Assembly: GCA_023390955.1 (NCBI GenBank)
Contig: JAEWBW010000574.1
Coordinates: 1-9,293, forward strand
DNA: 9,293 nucleotides
Direction: 5' to 3'
Origin: Pseudomonadota bacterium
GTDB taxonomy: Bacteria > Pseudomonadota > Alphaproteobacteria > Rhizobiales > Xanthobacteraceae
Made by a program: the position numbers and the translations under genes. Below, one piece after another: positions 1-5,840 of the stretch. The notes under the pieces were generated by a model, which had not been told where the DNA came from, made no database searches, and saw only the letters and a list, made by a program, of their open reading frames with translations. How positions within the stretch are numbered: the stretch's first letter is position 1; each line of letters starts with the position of its first letter.

Positions 1-1339
1 GCGTGATGCCGATGATGGCGCTGGTGATCTGCGCCATCGCCTTGCGCGTCGCTTCCTTCGGCGGCAGGCCCTCCTCCGCCATGATGCGCTCGACGTTCTC
101 GACCACGACGATGGCGTCGTCGACGAGGATGCCGACCGCGAGCACCATGCCGAACATCGAGAGCATGTTGATGGAGTAGCCGGCGAGCAGCAGCGTGCTG
201 CAGGCGCCCAGCAGCGCCACCGGTACCACGATGGTCGGAATGATGGTGTAGCGGATGTTCTGCAGGAACACGAACATCACCACGAACACCAGCACGACGG
301 CCTCGAGCAGCGTCATCAGCACCTTCTTGATCGAGGCTTCGACCACGGGCGTGATGTTGTAGGGGATCTCGTAGGTGATGTTGGCCGGGAAGAAGCGCGA
401 CAGCTCCTTCATCTTCTCCTCGACCGCACTCGCCGTCGCCAGCGCGTTGCCGGTCGGCGACATCAGCACGGAGAGACCCGCGGTCGGCTTGCCGTTGAGG
501 CGGGTGTTGAATTGATAGCTGAGGCCGCCGACCTCGACGCGCGCGACATCGCGCAAACGGACGGTCGAACCATCAGCGTTTGCGCGCAGGATGATGGAAC
601 CGAACTCGTCCGGCGAGGCTAGCTGGCCCTTGACCAGCACCAGCGCCGAGACGCGCTGGTCTTTCGTCGACGGCTCCGCGCCGATGCTGCCCGAGGCGAC
701 CTGCGCGTTCTGGGCAGTGATGGCCTTGTTGACGTCATCGACCGTCAGTCCATAGCCGACGAGCTTTGCGGGATCGATCCAGACACGCAAGGAGCGCTCG
801 GTCGAATACAGCGTGGCACGGCCGACGCCGGGAATACGGCGGACTTCGCCGAGCACGTTGCGGATCATGAAATCGCCGAGCCCGACCTCGTCGAGGCTGC
901 CGTCGGTCGAATTCAGCGTGATGATCTGCAGCACCGCGCTGGAGGCTTCCTCGATCAGGATGCCCTGCTGGATCACCGCGCGCGGCAGGCGCGCCTCGAC
1001 CCGCTTGATGCGGTTCTGCACCTCAACGGAGGCGTCGTTGGTCGAGGTGCCCGGCACGAAATTGGCGATGATCTCGACCTGGCCGAGCGAGTCGCTGGTC
1101 GATTCGAAATTGAGGATGCCGGAGGCGCCGTTGAGTTCCTCCTCGATCAGCCGCGTGACGCTGTTGTAGAGGTTCTCCGGCGAGGCGCCGGGATAGCTGG
1201 TCGAGATCGAGATCGAGGGCGGCGCGATGATCGGATATTGCGCGATCGGCAGCAGCGGAATCGAGATCGCGCCGATCAAACATATGAACAGCGCGACGAC
1301 CCAGGCGAAAATCGGCCTGTCGATGAAGAAACTCGGCAT
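1..1339 (-). CDS. RND multidrug efflux pump, inner-membrane transporter (AcrB/MexB family), N-terminal 446 residues
   Basis: Partial gene: the frame is open from the ATG at 1339 to the left edge, with no stop. The product is the proton-driven inner-membrane subunit of a tripartite efflux pump, which picks up substrates from the periplasm and outer leaflet and passes them to an outer-membrane channel. It begins MPSFFIDRPIFAWVVALF, very close to AcrB, followed by the first membrane helix (about 10-30), porter-domain segments with AQYPIIAPP near 33-41 and SYPGASPENL just after, and membrane helices from about 340. GILVDDAIVVVENVERIM contains Asp407 and Asp408, the same numbers as the AcrB proton-relay pair, so there is no net insertion or deletion up to that point. 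The start lies 6 bp after the adaptor stop, with only a weak ACGGA upstream, so co-transcription and probably coupled translation are expected. The substrate range cannot be read from the sequence. The outer-membrane partner, if local, would lie beyond the left edge. Confidence 0.95.
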   Translation of the reverse strand, partial: MPSFFIDRPIFAWVVALFICLIGAISIPLLPIAQYPIIAPPSISISTSYPGASPENLYNSVTRLIEEELNGASGILNFESTSDSLGQVEIIANFVPGTSTNDASVEVQNRIKRVEARLPRAVIQQGILIEEASSAVLQIITLNSTDGSLDEVGLGDFMIRNVLGEVRRIPGVGRATLYSTERSLRVWIDPAKLVGYGLTVDDVNKAITAQNAQVASGSIGAEPSTKDQRVSALVLVKGQLASPDEFGSIILRANADGSTVRLRDVARVEVGGLSYQFNTRLNGKPTAGLSVLMSPTGNALATASAVEEKMKELSRFFPANITYEIPYNITPVVEASIKKVLMTLLEAVVLVFVVMFVFLQNIRYTIIPTIVVPVALLGACSTLLLAGYSINMLSMFGMVLAVGILVDDAIVVVENVERIMAEEGLPPKEATRKAMAQITSAIIGIT

Positions 1340-1345
1340 GATCCG

Positions 1346-2536
1346 TTACCGCAACGCTTGCGCGTGCTTGGCATCCGCGGACGCGTCGGCCTCGGCCCAG
1401 GATTGCGGCTTGACCTTGTCGCCGGCCGCGAATTTCTGGAAGCCTTCGACCACGACCTTGTCGCCGGATTTCAGGCCGTCGGTGACGAACCAGTTGCCGT
1501 CCTGCACCGAGCCGGTGCGCACCGGCTGCACGGCGACGCGGTTGTCGTCCTTGACGACGAACACCTCGCTGCCGCCACCGCCATTGCGCTGGATCGCCTG
1601 CTGCGGCACGGCGATCGCGTCGGAATCGAGACCTTGGTCGATGCGGACCCGGACATACATGCCTGGCAGCAGTTCGCGCTTGGGGTTGCGGAACTCGCCA
1701 CGCAGCGTCACCTGGCCGGTATGGGCATCGACCTTGGCGTCGGAGAACAGCAGCTTGCCGTCGAGCGAATAGATCGTGTTGTCGTCGAGCACGAGACGAA
1801 CCTTTGCCGCATCGGCCGCGATGCGTTCAAGGTCGCCGCTCTCGAAGGCCCGGCGAAGCTGGTTCATCTCGTTCACCGACTGGGTGAAGTCGGCATAGAT
1901 CGGATCGAGCTGCTGGACAGTCGCCAGGTTGGTCTCGTTCTGCACCACGAGCGCACCTTCGCTGACGATGGCCGCGCCGACGACGCCATCGATCGGTGCA
2001 CGCACCGTGGCGTAATCGAGGTTCAGCTTGGCGCGCGCGAGCTCGGCCTTGCGGCCTTCGACCTTTGCGCGAGCTTGACGCTCGGCCGCGACCGCTTTTT
2101 CGTTCTCCGCCTCCGGCGCAGCGCGCTGGCTGGCCAAGGTCGCGATGCGGTGCGCCTGCTGATGGGCCTGAAGCAATACTGCCTCTGCCTCGGCCAATGC
2201 GGCCTCGTTCGCCATCACCTCGACTTCAAACGGACGCGGATCGATACGATAGAGCGCATCACCCGCCTTCACTTCACTGCCCTGGCGGAACAGCCGCTCG
2301 ACCACGATGCCGGACACGCGCGGCCGCACCTCGGCGACGCGCGTCGGCGCGATACGGCCGGGAAGCTCGCGCACAACGGCGCGCGCCTGCGGCTTGATGA
2401 CAACGACACTGACATCGGGTTCTGAGGGCTGAGCGGCGGCGATGGCCGAGTTGGATTCGTCACAGCCCGCCAAAAGAGGCGTGAAGGCCGCGAGCATCAT
2501 TGCAACGCATGCCGATCGCGCTCGAAGTCCTGACAT
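1346..2536 (-). CDS. RND efflux periplasmic adaptor (membrane-fusion) lipoprotein, AcrA family
   Basis: The 396-residue periplasmic adaptor links the RND pump encoded just downstream to an outer-membrane channel. Its signal peptide ends in a lipobox, LAGC, with the lipidated Cys at 25. Asp26 follows, which under the E. coli +2 rule favours retention in the inner membrane. The AcrA architecture is clear. A first beta/lipoyl half (ELPGRIAPTRVAEVRPRVSG, 57-76, and GDALYRIDPRPFE) leads into an alpha-helical hairpin of about 105-172. The second lipoyl half carries APIDGVVG and TVQQLDPIYADFTQSVNEM. The beta-barrel and membrane-proximal domains include LLPGMYVRVRIDQGL (289-303) and AVPQQAI (309-315). 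A run of four glycines at 319-322 is an ordinary loop. Length and motif order match the family. Gene order (adaptor, then pump) is the common one. No TetR, MarR or LysR gene is adjacent on the upstream side. Confidence 0.95.
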   Translation of the reverse strand: MSGLRARSACVAMMLAAFTPLLAGCDESNSAIAAAQPSEPDVSVVVIKPQARAVVRELPGRIAPTRVAEVRPRVSGIVVERLFRQGSEVKAGDALYRIDPRPFEVEVMANEAALAEAEAVLLQAHQQAHRIATLASQRAAPEAENEKAVAAERQARAKVEGRKAELARAKLNLDYATVRAPIDGVVGAAIVSEGALVVQNETNLATVQQLDPIYADFTQSVNEMNQLRRAFESGDLERIAADAAKVRLVLDDNTIYSLDGKLLFSDAKVDAHTGQVTLRGEFRNPKRELLPGMYVRVRIDQGLDSDAIAVPQQAIQRNGGGGSEVFVVKDDNRVAVQPVRTGSVQDGNWFVTDGLKSGDKVVVEGFQKFAAGDKVKPQSWAEADASADAKHAQALR

Positions 2537-2621
2537 AAGCTAGATTGCCCCGAAGTTCGTTGAAACTGAATCACGCATCGCGCGCGTCATCGCAAGACGC
2601 TTCATCGCGACCGATGGCATC

Positions 2622-2649
2622 AAAATAGAATAGACTTGCTGCGACGCAA
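2622..2649 (-). promoter_or_regulatory. Candidate promoter of the RND efflux operon
   Basis: Reading the minus strand, TTGCGT (2649-2644) is separated by 16 nt from TATTTT (2627-2622). This would act as a weak sigma70-type -35/-10 pair and place the transcript start about 75-80 nt before the adaptor ATG at 2536. The -35 hexamer overlaps the perfect palindrome at 2645-2660, as expected for a repressed promoter. The match to consensus is modest (about 3/6 and 4/6), so this is a suggestion only. Confidence 0.3.
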
Positions 2650-2660
2650 CGCATGTTGCG
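2645..2660. promoter_or_regulatory. Perfect 16-bp palindrome (CGCAAC-GCAT-GTTGCG), possible efflux-operon operator
   Basis: Six-base arms CGCAAC and GTTGCG flank a 4-base centre, 108 bp before the adaptor start codon. The site overlaps the -35 of the candidate promoter. Operators of TetR-type efflux repressors are usually short palindromes placed like this, but I cannot tie the sequence to a named regulator, and no regulator gene lies in the window. Confidence 0.4.
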
Positions 2661-2709
2661 GCGGCTCAATGTCACACGGCCTATCGCACTGAATTAACGG
2701 GTCTTTTAA

Positions 2710-2731
2710 CGACTCACCTGATTGTGAGTCG
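2710..2731. other. 22-bp perfect inverted repeat between the methyltransferase gene and the efflux operon
   Basis: Arms CGACTCAC and GTGAGTCG (8 bp, perfect) flank a 6-base loop CTGATT. The repeat lies 36-57 bp past the end of the methyltransferase gene. In the minus-strand transcript it would fold into a hairpin followed by GTTAAAAGACC, which has no real U-tract, so it is a poor intrinsic terminator. It could still pause or protect the 3' end of that transcript, or be an operator for the downstream efflux genes. Just beside it is a second small pattern, TTAACG at 2694-2699 and 2706-2711, with a 12-bp period. Confidence 0.45.
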
Positions 2732-2767
2732 GGTTCCATTCTCGCTTGCTGCGACGGAACACCGCAA

Positions 2768-3796
2768 TTATACGGTGGCACGCATCCGATAGTGGCTGAC
2801 GCCCCATTCGCTGCCGTCGGCGTAGCCGAACAGGCCTGAGGTCGCGAGGAAGAACCAGCGCCAGCGGCGCAGCCACAACGCAGTATCGTTGCCATAGACG
2901 CCGCGCAGGGCCGCTTCGATCCGATCGCGGCGCGCATCGAAGTTCGCAAGCCAGTCATTGGCGGTGCGCTGATAGTGGGTTCCGCTCCAGCGCCATTCCT
3001 TCTCGATCTCGAACAGGTCGGCATATTGCCGGACCAAATGATGGCTCGGCATCAAGCCGCCGGTGAAGAAGTGCTGCGCGATCCAGTCGTCGCGATTGGC
3101 ACGGTCGAACAAATAGGAGCCGGAGCGATGCGTGAAGACGTGCATGAAGAAGCGCCCCTCCGGCGCCAGCCAAGACTGCACGCGCGTCATCAGCTTGCGC
3201 CAGTTCATCATGTGCTCGAACATCTCCACCGACACGACGCGGTCGAACCGCTCGTCGGGCGCGAACACATTCATGTCGGAGGTGACCACGCGAAGATTCT
3301 TCAGGCCGCGCAGCCGCGCTTCCTCCTCGACATATTCGCGCTGCGAATGCGAGTTGGAGACGGCCGTGATGCGCGCATTGGGAAACTGCCGCGCCATCCA
3401 GAGCGACAGCGAGCCCCAGCCGCAGCCGAGTTCAAGGATGGTCTGCCCATCGGCAAGATCCGCGTGCTCGACGGTCTGGCGCAACGCCTCCTCCTCGGCC
3501 TCCTGCAAGGTGGTTGCGGCGGTCTTGTAGAAGCAGGCGGAATATTTCCGGTTGGGGCCGAGCACGTCCGCGAAGAAGATCGAGGGCACTTCATAGTGTT
3601 GGGTGTTGGCAGCGTCGGCATGTTCGGCGATCGGTCGCAGCATCATCTGGCCGGCGAAGGCGCTGTCGTCGGCGATGCTGCGCCCGGAGAGCCGGGTCGC
3701 GGTGCGCGAGCACAGGCGCTGCACGGCGGCGCGGATCACGACGTCAGGCAGCGGTACGCGCTCGGCGGTGCCGATGATGGTGGAGACGAAGCTCAT
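2768..3796 (-). CDS. SAM-dependent methyltransferase of the cyclopropane-fatty-acid synthase superfamily, coclaurine N-methyltransferase-like
   Basis: A soluble 342-residue class I methyltransferase. The SAM-binding motif I is LELGCGWGSLSLW (121-133), followed by ITAVSNSHSQREYVEEE (143-159). EMFEHMMNW (191-199) supplies Glu191, Glu194 and His195. Then come DDW (236-238), FFTGGLMPS (243-251), Tyr275 and LFGYADGSEW (322-331). From memory of the families, the NSxSQxExxEEE, EHMxNW, FFTGGxMPS and LFGYxxGxEW signatures are typical of plant coclaurine N-methyltransferase and its bacterial relatives. E. coli Cfa shares only the broader fold motifs. The residue aligned with Cfa Cys139 is Ala87, with a Cys at 88, and the position of Ile268 is Phe221. 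Automated tools will probably call it cyclopropane-fatty-acyl-phospholipid synthase, but the acceptor is unknown. The start is fixed by an ideal AAGGAG 7 nt upstream and by the ATGA overlap with the DUF1295 gene. Read-through to 4690 in this frame is only a shadow of that gene. Confidence 0.88.
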   Translation of the reverse strand: MSFVSTIIGTAERVPLPDVVIRAAVQRLCSRTATRLSGRSIADDSAFAGQMMLRPIAEHADAANTQHYEVPSIFFADVLGPNRKYSACFYKTAATTLQEAEEEALRQTVEHADLADGQTILELGCGWGSLSLWMARQFPNARITAVSNSHSQREYVEEEARLRGLKNLRVVTSDMNVFAPDERFDRVVSVEMFEHMMNWRKLMTRVQSWLAPEGRFFMHVFTHRSGSYLFDRANRDDWIAQHFFTGGLMPSHHLVRQYADLFEIEKEWRWSGTHYQRTANDWLANFDARRDRIEAALRGVYGNDTALWLRRWRWFFLATSGLFGYADGSEWGVSHYRMRATV

Positions 3797-4614
3797 GGGG
3801 GCGCTCCTTCCTGAGCAAGGTGCTTGGGTGGCAGCGGAAAGAACATGCTGGTCCGCGCCTGATAGGCGCGGTAGCGCTCGCCACGGGAGCGCAGCATCTG
3901 GGCCTCGAGCGGCGGGATGCCGGTGACGTGGACCAAAATCCAGTACATGAAGACCGGCGCCAGCAGGCTCGCCCATCCCCATGCATAACCAGCCGAGAGC
4001 GCGATCACGGGGTACGCCAGCCAGGACAGCCATTCGAAGAAGTAATTCGGGTGGCGCGACCAGCGCCACAGGCCGGCATCGCAGACCTTGCCCTTGTTGG
4101 AAGGGTCCTGCCTGAAGCGCAGCAATTGCGCGTCCGAAAGCGCCTCGCCCAAAATGCCGGTCAACAGGATCGCTGCGCCCAGAAAATCCTGAGCACGTAA
4201 AGTTGGCTCGGGCACATGGGCGACGACAAAGATCGCGAACACCAGGGGCACCGAGCCCAGTGCCTGGTTCTGGAGGAAGATGAACATCCGCCGCGGGGCA
4301 TTGAGACCCCATTCCTGCGCGAAGGCGGCGTAGCGGGGGTCGTCGGTGATCCCGGCCGTGCGGATCGCGATATGGGTGCCGAGCCGGAGCGACCACAGGG
4401 CAATCAGGGCCGCGACCAGCCATTGCCGCGAATTGGGTGCCTCGCCCGAGATCGGCCAGAGCGCGCTGCCGGCGCCGGTCAGACCCACGGCGAAGGTCCA
4501 GATCGTATCGACCCAGCCGGAATTGCCGGTTCGCTGCTGCACCACCCAGGCAAACGCCATCAGAACCGCAAGCGACAGCGCGATGACGGCAAGTGCCCCG
4601 AGGTGCGTTGTCAT
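3793..4614 (-). CDS. DUF1295 integral membrane protein (steroid 5-alpha-reductase / ICMT-like fold)
   Basis: A 273-residue polytopic protein with about six or seven hydrophobic segments: roughly 6-25, 38-55, 65-82, 118-133, 144-160, 190-207 and 211-230. GWVDTIWTFAVG (33-44) is the N-terminal signature of DUF1295. The C-terminal half has RHPNYFFEW (187-195) and then GIPPLEAQMLRSRGERYRAY (232-251) ending in FFPLPP. That pattern is shared with sterol reductases and isoprenylcysteine methyltransferases, where it binds NADPH or SAM. The family is often annotated as a steroid 5-alpha reductase, but the bacterial substrate is not established. A longer start at TTG 4674 is possible. The ATG at 4614 is preferred because the extension is charged and unlike the family. 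Its TGA overlaps the ATG of the methyltransferase by 4 bp (ATGA), so the two products are probably made in a fixed ratio and act on one pathway, likely a membrane lipid or hydrophobic acceptor (inference). Confidence 0.88.
   Translation of the reverse strand: MTTHLGALAVIALSLAVLMAFAWVVQQRTGNSGWVDTIWTFAVGLTGAGSALWPISGEAPNSRQWLVAALIALWSLRLGTHIAIRTAGITDDPRYAAFAQEWGLNAPRRMFIFLQNQALGSVPLVFAIFVVAHVPEPTLRAQDFLGAAILLTGILGEALSDAQLLRFRQDPSNKGKVCDAGLWRWSRHPNYFFEWLSWLAYPVIALSAGYAWGWASLLAPVFMYWILVHVTGIPPLEAQMLRSRGERYRAYQARTSMFFPLPPKHLAQEGAPP
3804..3809 (-). promoter_or_regulatory. Strong Shine-Dalgarno (AAGGAG) for the methyltransferase gene
   Basis: AAGGAG on the minus strand sits 7 nt before the ATG at 3796, inside the last codons of the DUF1295 gene. 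It decides the start of the 342-residue product against the much longer in-frame opening upstream. It also shows that the downstream gene has its own strong initiation site in addition to coupling through the ATGA overlap. Confidence 0.85.
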
Positions 4615-4787
4615 GCAAGAATTCCGGTATTGCCCCTGCGAACGCCGAAGTTTTGCAAAATACGTGGATACCAAAGCCCGGTTTCAGCATTGGGTTCCCT
4701 GCTCATCCCCGAAATCCGCCGTTCGGACGCTTTTTTTGGGCCGGGCCTGTGCCATAGTGCTGGTGGTAATTTGAGGTTTCGCAACGG
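4615..4787. other. Divergent intergenic region between the DUF1295 operon and the MotA-like operon
   Basis: These 173 bp should carry promoters for both directions. I find no convincing -35/-10 pair and no EcfG-type GGAAC/CGTT pair at the right spacing in either direction. It contains one perfect 10-bp palindrome, TTTTGCAAAA (4651-4660), 37 bp before the DUF1295 ATG, a T7 run at 4731-4737, and an ordinary GC-rich background. The only ribosome-site-like bases for the MotA-like gene are a distant GAGG, 11 nt before its ATG. Confidence 0.5.
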
Positions 4788-5825
4788 ATGACACCGGCCA
4801 TGCCGCCTGGCACTTCGCCCCGCTCCCCCATGGACATGGACTTCATCAAGCTGTCGTCGCCCAGCGTCTTCCTGGTGCGAATGCTGGTGTTTTTGGTGCT
4901 CTGCGGCCTGGTGGGCGTCGTGCTCTACAAGCAGATCATCACCGCCTTCTTCGCCAATCCCGGGCTCAACGCCCTGATCGGGGGCGTGCTGTTCATCGGC
5001 ATCATCCTGGCCTTCCGGCAGGTGATCCGGCTCTATCCCGAGGTCTCCTGGGTCAACAATTTCCGCATCGCCGATCCCGGCCTTGCGCCTGCCCGCCACC
5101 CGAAGCTGCTGGCGCCGATGGCGATGATCCTCGGCGGCGAGCGCACCGGCCGGATGTCGATCACCCAGACGACCATGCGGCACCTGCTGGATTCGATCGC
5201 GACCCGCCTGGACGAGGCCCGCGACATCTCGCGCTACATGACCGGCCTCCTCGTCTTCCTCGGCCTGCTCGGCACCTTCTGGGGCCTGATCGAGACGGTC
5301 GGCTCGGTCGGCAAGGTGATCGACGGCTTGAAGGTCGGCGGCGATTCCGGCGCGCTGTTCGACACGCTGAAGGAAGGCCTCGCAGCCCCGCTCGGCGGCA
5401 TGGGCATCTCTTTCTCGAGCTCGCTGTTCGGCCTCGCCGGCTCCCTGATCCTCGGCTTCCTCGACCTGCAATCGAGCCAGGCGCAAAACCGCTTCTACAC
5501 CGACCTTGAAGACTGGCTCGCCACCACCGTGCGTGAATATGGCCGCGGCGAGGTAGCCCCTGCGGCCGGCGGCGGTGGCGCGGGCATCGCCAGCGGCGAG
5601 CTGCAGGCCGTGGTCGAGCGGCTGCGCACCGTGCTCGAGGAGAGCAGCGGCAATCGCGGCACGACGGCGGCGATGGCGAACCTTGCGGAAGCCATCCAGG
5701 CGCTGGTCTCGCATATGCGGACCGAGCAGCAGATGATCCGTGAATGGGCCGACGGCCAGGGCGAGCAGAACCGCGAAATCCGGCGCCTGCTGGAGCGCCT
5801 CGCGCGCCAGCCGGAGAAGAGTTAG
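4788..5825 (+). CDS. MotA/TolQ/ExbB-family ion-channel membrane protein
   Basis: A 345-residue inner-membrane protein with four predicted helices (about 27-47, 58-78, 151-171 and 205-224) and a cytoplasmic loop between the second and third, as in stator channel subunits. GLLGTFWGLIETV (159-171) matches the third-helix motif of ExbB/TolQ (GLFGTVWGI); Thr163 corresponds to the conserved channel Thr. PLGGMGISFSSSLFGLAGSL is the fourth-helix motif. After the last helix a tail of about 120 residues contains a Gly-rich linker (AAGGGGAGIASG) and a helical, Glu/Arg-rich end. With the MotB-like protein encoded 15 bp downstream, it should form an ion-conducting pentamer around a dimer. No flagellar gene is near, so a role in swimming is not supported. 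The start at 4788 has a weak ribosome site; Met15 or Met17 are alternatives. Confidence 0.88.
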   Translation: MTPAMPPGTSPRSPMDMDFIKLSSPSVFLVRMLVFLVLCGLVGVVLYKQIITAFFANPGLNALIGGVLFIGIILAFRQVIRLYPEVSWVNNFRIADPGLAPARHPKLLAPMAMILGGERTGRMSITQTTMRHLLDSIATRLDEARDISRYMTGLLVFLGLLGTFWGLIETVGSVGKVIDGLKVGGDSGALFDTLKEGLAAPLGGMGISFSSSLFGLAGSLILGFLDLQSSQAQNRFYTDLEDWLATTVREYGRGEVAPAAGGGGAGIASGELQAVVERLRTVLEESSGNRGTTAAMANLAEAIQALVSHMRTEQQMIREWADGQGEQNREIRRLLERLARQPEKS

Positions 5826-5830
5826 CAAGC

Positions 5831-5834
5831 GGAG
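5831..5834 (+). promoter_or_regulatory. Shine-Dalgarno (GGAG) for the MotB-like gene
   Basis: GGAG lies 6 nt before the ATG at 5841, within the 15-bp gap after the MotA-like stop. It supports this start and co-expression from one transcript. Confidence 0.75.
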
Positions 5835-5840
5835 ACATCC

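Larger units (their letters stand above)
2635..2760. repeat. Two copies of a 16-bp direct repeat (CTTGCTGCGACGsAAC), 110 bp apart
   Basis: Copy one is at 2635-2650 and copy two at 2745-2760. They agree at 15 of 16 positions, including 12 consecutive identical bases. Copy one ends in the left arm of the 2645-2660 palindrome, and copy two sits just past the stop of the methyltransferase gene. The spacing of 110 bp is about ten and a half helical turns. The repeats could be paired protein-binding sites or a chance or duplicated remnant. Confidence 0.5.

Noticed and set aside
1238..2425. A 395-codon plus-strand open frame opposite the adaptor gene
   Set aside because: It shows antisense composition and no recognisable domain, and the opposite strand encodes a full AcrA-type protein.
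2768..4690. A 640-codon open frame on the minus strand that would extend the methyltransferase by about 298 residues at the N terminus
   Set aside because: The extension is out-of-frame reading of the DUF1295 gene, whose own frame has clear family motifs. The AAGGAG at 3804-3809 and the ATGA overlap fix the real start at 3796.
4731..4737. The T7 run before the MotA-like gene as an intrinsic terminator
   Set aside because: No stem-loop precedes it in the plus direction, and no plus-strand gene ends upstream of it.
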